Of a stretch of DNA of 64,000 nucleotides, positions 34,058 through 43,182 are shown in pieces; the first letter of the stretch is position 1; every line of letters starts with the position of its first letter. The stretch lies in assembly GCA_902764825.1 (NCBI GenBank), contig CACWXL010000012.1, forward strand, positions 1 to 64,000, written 5' to 3'. This DNA is from Oscillospiraceae bacterium (lineage in GTDB: Bacteria; Bacillota; Clostridia; Saccharofermentanales; Saccharofermentanaceae). The notes under the pieces were generated by a model, which searched no databases, was not told the origin of the DNA, and was given only the letters and a program-made list of their open reading frames with translations. A program made the translations under genes and the position numbers.

Positions 34058-34059
34058 AG

Positions 34060-34965
34060 ATGGAACTGTTATTTCTGACGGGAATGAGCGGTGCGGGAAA
34101 AAGTGCCGCGGTCAGGTATTTGGAAGATTGCGGATATTTCTGCATGGATAATGTACCGCCCTATGTTTTGCCGGACCTTGTAAAGAGCTTCTTCAGAGGC
34201 AGGAACGGCGAGGGCTTCTCGACTCCAAAACTTGCATTTGTTGTCGACATAAGATCCCAGGAATACCTTGACGGTTTTGATGAGGCGCTTGCTCTTATCG
34301 ATGAGGAAGTGGGATGCCCATATAAGGTCATTTTCCTTGAGGCATCTGACCAGGTGCTCATCAGCAGATACCAGCAGACAAGAAGAAAGCACCCTCTTGC
34401 CACAAAGAAGGGTTCTCTTACAGAGGCTCTCGCGGAAGAAAGGAAGATGCTCGAGAACATAAGAGAGATCGCTACAGTCGTAGTTGATACCTCTTTCATG
34501 ACAGATACCGAGCTCTGCAACGCGATCGGAGAGATCATAAAGAGCGCAGACAGCCAGAGCATCCTTGTCGTGGTCGAATCGTTCGGATTCAAGTACGGCC
34601 TTCCCGTAGACTGCGATTACGTATTCGACGTAAGATTTCTGCCGAACCCGTTCTATTTCCCCCAGATGAGGAATCTCACGGGTAAGGATGAAGCGATCGC
34701 CACATATCTTGAAGGCTTCAGCGAGACAGCAGAATTCAATTATATGACGTCCGAACTCTTAAGATTCGTGATCCCATACTATGAGAAAGAAGGCAAGGGA
34801 AGCGTTCACATCGGAGTCGGCTGTACGGGCGGCAGGCACAGATCCGTTTACTGTGCAGAGACGATCTCGAAAATGCTGGGCGAAAGAGGCATCAAGTGCA
34901 TAATCTCCCACAGGGATATCGATAAAGAGCCCCACAGATATACAAAGAAGGCGGAAGAGGACTAA
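34060..34965 (+). CDS. rapZ: RapZ-type nucleotide-binding protein (YvcJ)
   Basis: This 301-residue protein has an N-terminal P-loop kinase-like domain (GMSGAGKSAA, then DNVPPYVLPDL, RSQEYLDG, LEASDQVLISRYQQTRRKHPL) and the C-terminal domain with ESFGFKYGLP, DVRFLPNPFY and the GCTGGRHRSVYCAE motif. In E. coli RapZ guides small-RNA decay and senses GlcN6P; in Bacillota YvcJ binds and hydrolyses nucleotides and its precise role is less clear. It starts 2 nt after murB and abuts whiA directly (TAA then ATG). The usual yvcK (glmR) gene between rapZ and whiA is missing. Confidence 0.95.
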   Translation: MELLFLTGMSGAGKSAAVRYLEDCGYFCMDNVPPYVLPDLVKSFFRGRNGEGFSTPKLAFVVDIRSQEYLDGFDEALALIDEEVGCPYKVIFLEASDQVLISRYQQTRRKHPLATKKGSLTEALAEERKMLENIREIATVVVDTSFMTDTELCNAIGEIIKSADSQSILVVVESFGFKYGLPVDCDYVFDVRFLPNPFYFPQMRNLTGKDEAIATYLEGFSETAEFNYMTSELLRFVIPYYEKEGKGSVHIGVGCTGGRHRSVYCAETISKMLGERGIKCIISHRDIDKEPHRYTKKAEED

Positions 34966-35823
34966 ATGGACGACAGCTTTTCTGTCAAAGTTAAGCTCGA
35001 GACGGCGACAAATGCCGTTAAAAAACCCGTCCAGAGGCAGACGGCACTCTGCGGCCTGTTCTTAAGCCAGAGCAGCGTAAAGGGGTCAGCAAAGGTCATC
35101 AGGATCCCTGAAAGGCTTGCTGAACTGACGGTAAAGCTTTTCGAGGCTGAGAACATAGAATGCACATATTCAAAAGGTAAGATTATTTTAAAAGATATAT
35201 ATTCGTCCAATCTCTGGGAGCGCTGCGAAGAACTCCTGTCAGGTTTTGCATGCGGCAGCCTGACCGTTGAGGATGCCAGAAGATTCCTGAGAGGCGCTTT
35301 CTGGGGATGCGGATACTGTTCCGATCCTTCCAACGGCTACAGGATAGAATTCGTGGTAAAGGAAGCGGAGAATGCGACACTCATATCGGCAGCCCTGGAC
35401 GTCCTGTCCATAAAGCATGTCAGGGCCCAGAGAAAAGATTCTTATTCACTTTATTTTAAAAACGGAGATGACGTCTCCGATTTCTTAAGCTATATCGGAA
35501 GCCCCTCGGCAATGATGGAATTTGAGAACGTCCGTGCCCAAAAGGACGTAAACAGCAAGGTCACGAGGACCGTTAACTGTGACGAGGGCAACACCAAAAG
35601 ACAGGCTGAGGCTGCGGCCGCAAGGAACGAACTTATTGCCAAAGTCATGGCATCGGGACTTGCAAGCAAGCTCGCTCCCGAACTTCGTGAAGCCGCAAAA
35701 GCCCACATGGAGAACCCCGGTGCATCGCTTGCCGAGCTTGGTGCCATGATGGACCCTCCGATTGGAAAATCAGGCATGAGACACCGCCTTGATAAGATAG
35801 CGGAATTTGCAAACAGCCTGTAG
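34966..35823 (+). CDS. whiA: WhiA-type DNA-binding protein (YvcL)
   Basis: This 285-residue protein has the WhiA layout: an N-terminal LAGLIDADG-homing-endonuclease-like domain (ALCGLFLSQSSVKGSAKV, FLRGAFWGCGYCSDP, then RKDSYSLYFKNGDDVSDFL) and a C-terminal helix-turn-helix (ASLAELGAMMDPPIGKSGMR). In Bacillota it is linked to cell division, chromosome segregation and fatty acid balance; in actinobacteria it regulates sporulation. Slightly shorter than the usual 310-320 residues. Its ATG immediately follows the rapZ stop. Confidence 0.93.
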   Translation: MDDSFSVKVKLETATNAVKKPVQRQTALCGLFLSQSSVKGSAKVIRIPERLAELTVKLFEAENIECTYSKGKIILKDIYSSNLWERCEELLSGFACGSLTVEDARRFLRGAFWGCGYCSDPSNGYRIEFVVKEAENATLISAALDVLSIKHVRAQRKDSYSLYFKNGDDVSDFLSYIGSPSAMMEFENVRAQKDVNSKVTRTVNCDEGNTKRQAEAAAARNELIAKVMASGLASKLAPELREAAKAHMENPGASLAELGAMMDPPIGKSGMRHRLDKIAEFANSL

Positions 35824-35868
35824 ATTTATATCAAAAAATCCTTATTTTATTAAGCGTTCAGGGGTTGT

Positions 35869-35911
35869 TTGACACTCAAAGTTTGAGATTAAATTACAGC
35901 CGTGTTACAAT
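35869..35911 (+). promoter_or_regulatory. Promoter region of the PQQ-repeat protein gene
   Basis: TTGAGA (35883-35888) and TACAAT (35906-35911) are 17 nt apart, each one base off consensus. A second -35-like TTGACA lies at 35869-35874. CTCAAA-G-TTTGAG (35875-35887) is a perfect palindrome overlapping the -35 and could be a regulator site. Confidence 0.6.
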
Positions 35912-35951
35912 AAGCGTTAACTTTTGAGAAAGGAACATTGCGAGGGGTATT

Positions 35952-37847
35952 ATGAAGCGCGGTGACCAATACATCGAGCCTGATAATAGTTATTACAGAC
36001 CGTCAAGAGACCCTAACGAAGGCACCATGACACTTGTTGTCGTGATCACGCTTCTGTTCGTCTGTCTTACGGGCGTTCTTGCGGCTGTTTATTTTAAGAA
36101 GATCACGACCAAAGAGACTCTGGCCAATATCGATACCACTGACCAGTCCGGTTACATTTCGATCGCATCTCCGACCCCCACACCGATTCCTCCTATCGAA
36201 CCTTACCAGAACCCTATCCTTTATCCGGGTCTTGCTGCTGTAAGGATCAATGCCGAGCTTGCGGTAGACAGCAAAGCAAATCCTGCTGCAAGAGGCATCA
36301 ACCAGACCGTAATGAAGAACAGGCAGTTCGTTGAAGGCGATTACGTAAGAGAGAAGCCTATCTATATGACTGATCCGGTATTCTACGGATCCATCCCCGG
36401 CATATTTACCTACAGAGGCAATAACTTCAGAAACTGCGCATCCTTCGGTTATACGAACATATACAGAGGCGCGCTGACACAGAAATGGGAATTCACCGGC
36501 ATAGGCAAAAAGCTTGCTTCGACCCAGAACTTCGAATGGTCAGGCGTAAGGTGGACAGGCCAGCCCCTGGTTGCCGAGTGGCCTCTGGAGACCCGTGCGC
36601 ATATGAATCTCACTGATTTTGCCAAGAACCAGCAGATCTTAAGAGAAGTAATAATCGCAGCCCTGGACGGCAAGATCTACTTCTTCAACATACTGAACGG
36701 TGAGAAGACAAGAGAACCTATCAATGTCGGTGCATCCATCAAGGGAACTCCCGCTCTCGATCCGAGAGGCTATCCCATCATCTATGTAGGCCAGACGGAC
36801 AACAACGGCGGAACGAATTTCGGCCTTTACGCATATTCGCTCCTCGACGGATCACTGCTCTTTATGTATGACGGCTCTGATGACGGTGCGTACAGATCCA
36901 ACTGGAATGCATTCGATTCGTCACCTCTGATCGACGGCGCTACGGATACTCTTATCTGGCCTTGCGAGAACGGTTACATCTACACGTTCGACCTTAATAC
37001 GAATTACAACGCTGCCGCAGGCACCCTCTCCATGAGTCCTGTAGTAACGGGTTACAAGTACATGTTCAATGACAACGTAAGTTCACGTATGGGCGTAGAG
37101 AGTTCCATCGCCGTATATGGCAATTACGGTTATTTCATGGACAACACGCAGAACCTCTGCTGTCTTGACCTCAACACCTTTAAGATGGTCTGGACAAGGG
37201 TCGTAGGCGATGATTCAGACGTTACTCCGATAGTCAATGAGGAGAACGGCATTCCTTATGTCTACATCGGAACCGAAGTAGATAACCAGAGCGGATTAGG
37301 CGAGCAGACCGGCGCAGCTTATATCTACAAGGTCAACGGCCTTACCGGCAGCATTGACACGAAAGATGGCGGCTGGCAGAACTCTGAACCCTGCTATACG
37401 TTCAACGGCGAATCTTCCGATAACGACCAGAGCGGCGGATGCTTCGGCAACCCCATTATGGGCAAGGGAAAGATCTCAAATCTCGTAATATTCTCTTTTA
37501 GTATGACAAGTGGCCTTGCAAGCGGCAATAAACTTGTTGCATATGACAAGGATTTGGGTATCAAGGTTTGGGAATATAATATGAACATCTATTCGTACAG
37601 CTCACCTGTTGATTTCTACGATCAGGAGGGGCACGCATACATCATCATCTGCGACTCGATCGGACAGATCCACATGATCAACGCAGAAGACGGAAAGAGA
37701 ATTACATATATACAGACCAAGAGGAATCTGGGCAAACAGGATCAGACCTCTTCAGGCGTCTGTATTGAAGCTTCTCCTATCGTTTACGAAGGTATGCTTG
37801 TCGTAGGAACAACATCCGGAAGCATTTTCGGAATATCGGTTGAGTAA
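35952..37847 (+). CDS. Membrane-anchored PQQ-like beta-propeller protein
   Basis: This 631-residue protein has a short charged cytoplasmic N-terminus, one membrane helix (about residues 26-48, TLVVVITLLFVCLTGVLAAV), a Thr/Pro linker (ASPTPTPIPPIEP) and a large extracellular beta-propeller. Repeated blade motifs include DGKIYFFNILNGEKTR, GTPALDPRGYPIIYVG, LIWPCENGYIYTFDLNT, NLCCLDLNTFKMVW and VVGTTSGSIFGISVE, as in PQQ/BamB-like propellers. No enzyme motif is visible; it may be a binding or scaffold protein at the cell surface. It appears to lead a transcript with the next small gene. Confidence 0.75.
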   Translation: MKRGDQYIEPDNSYYRPSRDPNEGTMTLVVVITLLFVCLTGVLAAVYFKKITTKETLANIDTTDQSGYISIASPTPTPIPPIEPYQNPILYPGLAAVRINAELAVDSKANPAARGINQTVMKNRQFVEGDYVREKPIYMTDPVFYGSIPGIFTYRGNNFRNCASFGYTNIYRGALTQKWEFTGIGKKLASTQNFEWSGVRWTGQPLVAEWPLETRAHMNLTDFAKNQQILREVIIAALDGKIYFFNILNGEKTREPINVGASIKGTPALDPRGYPIIYVGQTDNNGGTNFGLYAYSLLDGSLLFMYDGSDDGAYRSNWNAFDSSPLIDGATDTLIWPCENGYIYTFDLNTNYNAAAGTLSMSPVVTGYKYMFNDNVSSRMGVESSIAVYGNYGYFMDNTQNLCCLDLNTFKMVWTRVVGDDSDVTPIVNEENGIPYVYIGTEVDNQSGLGEQTGAAYIYKVNGLTGSIDTKDGGWQNSEPCYTFNGESSDNDQSGGCFGNPIMGKGKISNLVIFSFSMTSGLASGNKLVAYDKDLGIKVWEYNMNIYSYSSPVDFYDQEGHAYIIICDSIGQIHMINAEDGKRITYIQTKRNLGKQDQTSSGVCIEASPIVYEGMLVVGTTSGSIFGISVE

Positions 37848-37856
37848 GGAGCAATA

Positions 37857-38267
37857 ATGGACTACAAAAAAGCATACGGATCCATAACGGTTTTAGAGGT
37901 CGAGATAAGGACCTTTGCAAACGAGGGTTATGCGGTGAAGTATGATTTTGGTCGCAAAGTGATCTCCTGGCGTGACAATTATATGTGGAATAATAATTTC
38001 ACCAGATCAATCAGCGACGATAAGATGGCTCTTATCAAAGAGAAACTCCCGGAATCAGGAATGCTTGAGTGGATGAAGGGCTATGAGATGGGCATGACCG
38101 AAGAATTCGGCGATAAGACCGTGGTGCCGGGTGAGTGGAGCATAAAGGTCGAGTTCGATGACAAGACCAGGTTAGTGTCAGGAGCAGAACAGCATTTCCC
38201 AAAGAAATGGAAAAATCTTAAGACCCTGATCGAGCAGACGACGGGATGCAGCTTCTTATTAAGATAA
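37857..38267 (+). CDS. Small soluble protein of unknown function
   Basis: This 136-residue protein has no signal peptide or membrane segment. It has mixed alpha/beta character, with a Trp/Asn-rich motif (ISWRDNYMWNNNFTR) and Lys-rich ends. AAGGAGCAATA places the ATG 10 nt after the upstream stop, so it is translated with the propeller protein. I do not recognise the family. Confidence 0.6.
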   Translation: MDYKKAYGSITVLEVEIRTFANEGYAVKYDFGRKVISWRDNYMWNNNFTRSISDDKMALIKEKLPESGMLEWMKGYEMGMTEEFGDKTVVPGEWSIKVEFDDKTRLVSGAEQHFPKKWKNLKTLIEQTTGCSFLLR

Positions 38268-38296
38268 AGCAAAAATGGTGTATTTAGAGTTTGGCA

Positions 38297-38318
38297 GCAG
38301 GCGTGGGGCCTGCTTTTT
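38297..38318 (+). terminator. Rho-independent terminator
   Basis: GCAGGC (38297-38302) pairs with GCCTGC (38308-38313) around a short loop, then TTTTT. It closes the propeller/small-protein transcript. Confidence 0.8.
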
Positions 38319-38414
38319 ATTATTTATATAGTCGGTTTTGCTCAGATGTGATAAAATTCATTAGTATGTCCGGATCTCGAGTTCGGGAATGTAAAGAACT
38401 AAGGAGTCTTTGAT

Positions 38415-39023
38415 TTGGATTATCTGGAAGGATTGCTACTTGGTAGATTATGGAGCGATACGGATTATGAGAACCGTAAGCATTTCGGTTTGTTTATCCT
38501 GTATGGCCTTTTTGTCGATGCGATAATCCTTTACATATACATACTCGAGAGAGGTCTTTTGGGATTCGGCATCATCGGACCTATCCATATTGCCGTTTTT
38601 GTACTTCTATTCCTTGCAAATCCTTTGATCTGCTTCAGATATTACCGAATGCCCTGGTGGGGCAAGATAATGATTTTACTTGTAAAGATCTTCAAGGCAT
38701 ACCTGATCATCAGCTATACCGTCAGCCTGCTCCTTCCCAGACTCAGCGTAAGAGTTGACGATCTTCAGGATTACCTGATCGGTTATCTCAACTTAACGCT
38801 TGAGAAATATACTGAGAAATTTGCGGCAACGGTCGGCTCTTTCTCGACTGTCGTAGGCGTTCTCGCCGGCGGCGTCCACGTTGTAGGAACGGTATTGCTC
38901 TTCACTTTGGCATTCATCGTTATCCCGAGCCTTATCTTCCTGGCTGTGAAGTTTGTGCAGCTGGCATGGGACTGGGTCGTAAATATGCTCATCATCAAGA
39001 GGTTTTTCCCTCAGAGAAAATAA
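38415..39023 (+). CDS. Polytopic membrane protein of unknown function
   Basis: This 202-residue protein has about four hydrophobic segments (LFILYGLFVDAIILYIYIL, IAVFVLLFLANPLI, ILLVKIFKAYLIISYTVSL, and a C-terminal stretch FTLAFIVIPSLIFLAV). It starts at a TTG: AAGGAG (38401-38406) sits exactly 8 nt upstream, and no ATG precedes the first helix. It ends with a basic tail (KRFFPQRK). No family recognised. The next gene (uridine kinase-like) follows by 19 nt, so they may be co-transcribed. Confidence 0.6.
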   Translation: MDYLEGLLLGRLWSDTDYENRKHFGLFILYGLFVDAIILYIYILERGLLGFGIIGPIHIAVFVLLFLANPLICFRYYRMPWWGKIMILLVKIFKAYLIISYTVSLLLPRLSVRVDDLQDYLIGYLNLTLEKYTEKFAATVGSFSTVVGVLAGGVHVVGTVLLFTLAFIVIPSLIFLAVKFVQLAWDWVVNMLIIKRFFPQRK

Positions 39024-39042
39024 GGAACTTTAAGGAGGCTAT

Positions 39043-40053
39043 ATGGCAGAGCTTAGAGACAGAATAGACATAACAGTTGAAGAGCTCGAGGAATCCCTCG
39101 GTGCCGTCAGGCTTCCGCGCTTCATCGCCGAATCCGAGAAGAGCTTTGTCGGAAGAATAGATTCCATCTGTGACGAGATCTGTTCAGACACGAACAAGAG
39201 AGCGATATTCGTCTCGGGTCCGACTTCATCAGGTAAGACCACCTTCACATTAAGGCTTTCCAAGATGATCAACAGCAGAGGCAGAAAGGCCGTTCACTTA
39301 TCCCTTGACGATTACTACAACATCAAGGAAGTAAAGTGCGACAAAGACGGCAGACCTGACTTTGAGACGATCGATGCATTGGATGTTGAGAGGATCCAGA
39401 GGGATATAAAGGCTCTCCTTGACGGACAGACGGTCATTCCGCCGTTCTTTGATTTCAACGTAAGAAAGCAGATGGAGGGCGATCCTTCGGATGCGATCTG
39501 CCTTGGTGATGACGGCGTTCTCGTAGTTGAGGGACTTCACGGTTTATCTCCGAGGATCTCGGGAGAATGCCCTTCCGATAAGTGCTCCAAGGTATTCATC
39601 ATGCCCTACGGCAATGTCTACTGCGATTCAAAGCTGATGGACAGCAACGAGATAAGACTCTTAAGAAGGATAATCAGGGACTACCGTCACAGAAGCGCGC
39701 ATGCTCTGGCAACGATCGATTACTGGCCGATGATCCAGAAGTCCGAAGAAAAATATTACGAAGAATATCTTACAAGTGCCGACTATCACGTTAATTCGTT
39801 CCTGGCTTATGAGAGCCTGATAGTCGCACCCATGGCAATGGGAGATATCAGCGAAGCGTTGGACCAGGCTCTTAAGGGCTCCATCGAACCTTCCGTATTC
39901 ATGGAGAAGTCTCCTTCAGGCAAACCTTTTGCAGACCTCTCGTCAGCACTTGTAAAGGCAAATAAACTCATGGGACATCTGGGAAAGATCCCGGTCATCA
40001 GTCCCGATCAGGTTCCGGCTGAATCCATACTGAACGAATTCATCGGATCATAG
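39043..40053 (+). CDS. Uridine kinase-like nucleoside kinase
   Basis: This 336-residue P-loop kinase of the uridine kinase/phosphoribulokinase family has Walker A GPTSSGKTT, HLSLDDYYN with the catalytic Asp, a DFETIDALDVERIQRD stretch, and LVVEGLHGLSP. It would phosphorylate a nucleoside with ATP or GTP. Many Bacillota homologues are about 550 residues with a TGS-like N-terminal region; this one keeps only the kinase part with short flanks (residues 1-50 and 285-336). The exact substrate is uncertain. AAGGAGGC precedes the ATG. Confidence 0.85.
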   Translation: MAELRDRIDITVEELEESLGAVRLPRFIAESEKSFVGRIDSICDEICSDTNKRAIFVSGPTSSGKTTFTLRLSKMINSRGRKAVHLSLDDYYNIKEVKCDKDGRPDFETIDALDVERIQRDIKALLDGQTVIPPFFDFNVRKQMEGDPSDAICLGDDGVLVVEGLHGLSPRISGECPSDKCSKVFIMPYGNVYCDSKLMDSNEIRLLRRIIRDYRHRSAHALATIDYWPMIQKSEEKYYEEYLTSADYHVNSFLAYESLIVAPMAMGDISEALDQALKGSIEPSVFMEKSPSGKPFADLSSALVKANKLMGHLGKIPVISPDQVPAESILNEFIGS

Positions 40054-40080
40054 TTTTCGAAATAGATAAGGAGGCTGAAA

Positions 40081-41055
40081 ATGCCTATCAGAATAGCAGA
40101 CAATCTTCCGGCAAGGCACATCCTTGAACAGGAAAGAATATTCGTTATGGAGGAGAACAGGGCCCTGTCCCAGGATATAAGACCTATCAGGATCCTTATC
40201 CTCAATCTCATGCCCGACAAATCCACGACGGAGACACAGCTCCTCAGAGCTCTGTCCAATTCACCGATCCAGGTCGATGTCGAGCTTATATTTACAGAGA
40301 CACATCATTCGAAGCACACCCCGGCTGAGCATCTCGTAAAGTTCTACAAGACTTTCTCCGAGATAAAGGAGGAATACTTCGACGGCATGATCATAACAGG
40401 CGCTCCCATTGAGAAGCTCCCGTTTGAAGATGTCGATTACTGGCCCGAACTGGTCAATATAATGGAGTGGAGCAAGACACACGTCTATTCGACGCTCCAT
40501 CTGTGCTGGGGCGCTTTCGCAGGCCTTTATTACCATTACGGCATTCCCAAGATCGTTCTGGACAAAAAGGTGTTCGGCGTTTTCGAGCACTCGATGACAT
40601 GGTCAAGACCCGTAAAGCTCTTCAGGGGCTTTGACGACATCTTCTATGTGCCCCATTCACGTTATACGGAAGTAAGGCGCGAAGACGTCGAGAAGAGATC
40701 TGACTTAAGGATCCTTTCCGAATCCGAGGAATGCGGTATCTATGCGATATCTGACCTTCACGGAAGACAGTTCTTCATCACAGGACACTCTGAGTACGAC
40801 AGGGACACACTGGACAGGGAGTACAGAAGAGACATGGCAGCAGGTCTTAACGATGTTGATATTCCGAAGAATTACTACATCGATGACGATCCTTCCAAGG
40901 GCCCCCTTCTCAGATGGAGGTCTTCTGCGACATTAATGTATACAAACTGGCTCAACTATTACGTATATCAGGAGACTCCGTTCGACATCAGTACGATCAG
41001 GAGCATCCGCAACGAAGACTTGGAGCCCAACAGAGACCTGGAGAAAAATGGCTGA
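40081..41055 (+). CDS. metA: Homoserine O-acyltransferase MetA (predicted acetyl-CoA specific)
   Basis: This 324-residue enzyme of the MetA (HTS) family activates homoserine for methionine synthesis. It has the family N-terminus [10 protein letters not shown] and [17 protein letters not shown]. The catalytic Cys is in LHLCWGAF (Cys142), and the His/Glu pair is in TGHSEYD (His236, Glu238). Residue 111 is Glu ([10 protein letters not shown]); in characterised MetA proteins Glu here favours acetyl-CoA and Gly favours succinyl-CoA, so acetylhomoserine is the likely product. AAGGAGG precedes the ATG. The stop overlaps the next gene by 8 nt. Confidence 0.95.
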   Translation: MPIRIADNLPARHILEQERIFVMEENRALSQDIRPIRILILNLMPDKSTTETQLLRALSNSPIQVDVELIFTETHHSKHTPAEHLVKFYKTFSEIKEEYFDGMIITGAPIEKLPFEDVDYWPELVNIMEWSKTHVYSTLHLCWGAFAGLYYHYGIPKIVLDKKVFGVFEHSMTWSRPVKLFRGFDDIFYVPHSRYTEVRREDVEKRSDLRILSESEECGIYAISDLHGRQFFITGHSEYDRDTLDREYRRDMAAGLNDVDIPKNYYIDDDPSKGPLLRWRSSATLMYTNWLNYYVYQETPFDISTIRSIRNEDLEPNRDLEKNG

Positions 41056-41941
41056 TACTGTTTACCTTAACAAAGAACTGATATCGGGATTTGAACTCCA
41101 AAGACCTGATGACGGACATAAGAACACTTTCGGGACCGCGCTTATCTGCGCAGGTTCGGAATATATGTCGGGCGCTGCCGTAATGGCTGCCGGTGCGGCT
41201 TTGAGAACAGGCGCGGGTCTTGTCAGGGTATTCTCTGAAGATAAGACACTTGATGCCGTAAGGGTCAATGAACCCTGCGCGCTCCTGTCTTTAAGGCCTT
41301 CCGAGACAGCAGATCTCTTAAGAAAGGCAAAAGAGCTCTGCAGGAATTCATCTGCTGTCCTGATCGGATCAGGGATCCCTGAAGATCATAAGGACATGGA
41401 AGCTCTGACTTTCCGTTTTATCGAGTATGCGGCAGGCCTGGTGCTTGATGCCGGCGCGCTTACAGGCAGACCCGATGTATGGGCAAGGCTTGCTGAAGGA
41501 CTTAAGACCAGAAAGGTGCCTGCGGTCATAACTCCTCACATAGGAGAATTTGCAAGGCTCTTAAGGCTCTCAAATTCCGAAGTCATCGAAAAGGCCGATG
41601 AGCTCGCTGCGGAATTTGCAAAAGACAACAACTGCGTGGTCGTTCTTAAGAACGCAAAGACACTTATAGCCACACCTGACAGAAAGCTCTATGTCAACGA
41701 CGCTCCCAACAGCGGACTTGCCAAGGGCGGTTCGGGTGATGTCCTTGCAGGACTCATTACAGGATTCCTTGCGCAGGGAATGGAACCTTACAAGGCAGCG
41801 TGCTCTGCCGTTTATATCCACTCCAAAGCGGGTGAGGCGGCAGCAAATGAGGCCGGAACCAGGGCAATGCTTCCGTCAGATCTTATAGTATATTTGCCCG
41901 GCGCTTATATGGATGCCGGATGGGGACATGAAGATGAGTGA
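41048..41941 (+). CDS. nnrD: ADP-dependent NAD(P)H-hydrate dehydratase
   Basis: This 297-residue ribokinase-like repair enzyme dehydrates damaged NAD(P)H hydrates. Family motifs: [41 protein letters not shown] and the signature [15 protein letters not shown]. It lacks the N-terminal epimerase (NnrE) domain found in YjeF-like fusion proteins, so an epimerase must be elsewhere. Overlaps metA by 8 nt and the alanine racemase gene by 8 nt, forming a three-gene tight cluster. Confidence 0.93.
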   Translation: MADTVYLNKELISGFELQRPDDGHKNTFGTALICAGSEYMSGAAVMAAGAALRTGAGLVRVFSEDKTLDAVRVNEPCALLSLRPSETADLLRKAKELCRNSSAVLIGSGIPEDHKDMEALTFRFIEYAAGLVLDAGALTGRPDVWARLAEGLKTRKVPAVITPHIGEFARLLRLSNSEVIEKADELAAEFAKDNNCVVVLKNAKTLIATPDRKLYVNDAPNSGLAKGGSGDVLAGLITGFLAQGMEPYKAACSAVYIHSKAGEAAANEAGTRAMLPSDLIVYLPGAYMDAGWGHEDE

Positions 41942-43082
41942 TAACACCTTAGGCTTTAGCAGTAATTACGACCGTTCATGCGTTGAGATCGACCTTGATG
42001 CCCTGAAGCATAACTTCGAGGAGATCAGGAAGGCGACTACTGACGGCGCGGGGATCCTTGCTGTCGTTAAGGCCGATGCATACGGACACGGCGCGCTAGA
42101 GATCGCAAAGACCCTTATCGATTCGGGTGCTGCAGGACTCTGTCTTGCCACGATCGACGAGGCCGTGGAGCTCAGAAAGCACGGAATAGATGTTCCCATG
42201 ATGACTTTAGGATTTACCGATCCCGTCAGATTCAAGGATGCGGTAAAGTACGACGTTGAGCAGTCGGTATATTCATATGAGATCGCAAAGGCTTTGTCGG
42301 ATGAGGCTCTGGCGCAGGGCAAGACATGCAGGATCCACATAAAGCTCGACACCGGAATGGGAAGGATAGGCTTTAAGACGGACGGCTCCGAGACAGAGGA
42401 GATCGTCAGATCATGCACTCTGCCCGGAATAGAGCCTTATGGCGTCTTCTCGCATTTTGCCGTGGCTGATACAGATGACGATGATTATACAAGAAAGCAG
42501 TTCAGGCTGTTCATGGATCAGATAGATGAACTCGGAAAGAGAGGCATCAGGTTTACCAAGAGACACATCTGCAACAGCGCAGGCATCTTAAGGTTCCCTG
42601 AAATGCATCTGGATCTCGTAAGAGCAGGTATCATCTTATACGGCCTTATGCCGCCCGGATGCCCTAAGCCTGTAACGGATATCAACCTTAAGCCCGTCAT
42701 GAACTGGTATGCCAAGGTCATTCACGTAAAGACAGTTCCTGTCGGAGCTACTGTAAGCTACGGCAGACATTTTGAAGCTTCACGTCCCACGGAAGTCACA
42801 ACGGTAGGCATCGGGTATGCTGACGGCCTGTCCAGAAGACTGTCCAACGGATTTGAACTCGTGATAGGCGGAAAGAAGTGTCCCATCATCGGCAATATCT
42901 GCATGGATATGTGCATGGTGGACACGACTGATCTCGAGGTAAGACCCAAGGTCGGAGACAGGGTAACTGTTTTCGGAAGCGCGAGATCTGCCGATGAACT
43001 TGCAGAGGCACTCGGAACCATTAATTACGAGATCACATGTGATGTTGGCAAAAGAGTCAGAAGACTCTATGTCGGAGGCTGA
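41934..43082 (+). CDS. alr: Alanine racemase
   Basis: This 382-residue PLP enzyme interconverts L- and D-alanine for peptidoglycan. The PLP lysine lies in AVVKADAYGHGA. Other motifs: HIKLDTGMGRIGF, VFSHFAVAD, ICNSAGIL, RAGIILYGL, VSYGRHF (catalytic Tyr in the other subunit's site) and IGYADGLSRR. Several ATG codons are close together; ATG 41934 is 7 nt after GGGGA and gives a normal N-terminus. It overlaps the nnrD end. It is followed by a 100-nt spacer with the secY promoter. Confidence 0.95.
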   Translation: MSDNTLGFSSNYDRSCVEIDLDALKHNFEEIRKATTDGAGILAVVKADAYGHGALEIAKTLIDSGAAGLCLATIDEAVELRKHGIDVPMMTLGFTDPVRFKDAVKYDVEQSVYSYEIAKALSDEALAQGKTCRIHIKLDTGMGRIGFKTDGSETEEIVRSCTLPGIEPYGVFSHFAVADTDDDDYTRKQFRLFMDQIDELGKRGIRFTKRHICNSAGILRFPEMHLDLVRAGIILYGLMPPGCPKPVTDINLKPVMNWYAKVIHVKTVPVGATVSYGRHFEASRPTEVTTVGIGYADGLSRRLSNGFELVIGGKKCPIIGNICMDMCMVDTTDLEVRPKVGDRVTVFGSARSADELAEALGTINYEITCDVGKRVRRLYVGG

Positions 43083-43114
43083 TTTTTTCGCCTATATTAT
43101 TTAAAAGATACTCG

Positions 43115-43143
43115 GTGAAAAAAGCGCAGATATGCGCTATAAT
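43115..43143 (+). promoter_or_regulatory. Promoter for the secY-adk-map-infA group
   Basis: A perfect TATAAT lies at 43138-43143, 39 nt before the secY ATG. The -35 position 17 nt upstream reads GTGAAA, a poor match, so strength is uncertain. Confidence 0.5.
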
Positions 43144-43182
43144 ACATACGCTTTATTTTTATACCAAGGAGAATGCCCATTA

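Noticed and set aside
35869..35895. TTGACA with TAAATT as the main promoter of the propeller gene
   Set aside because: The spacer is only 15 nt; the TTGAGA/TACAAT pair with 17 nt is better.
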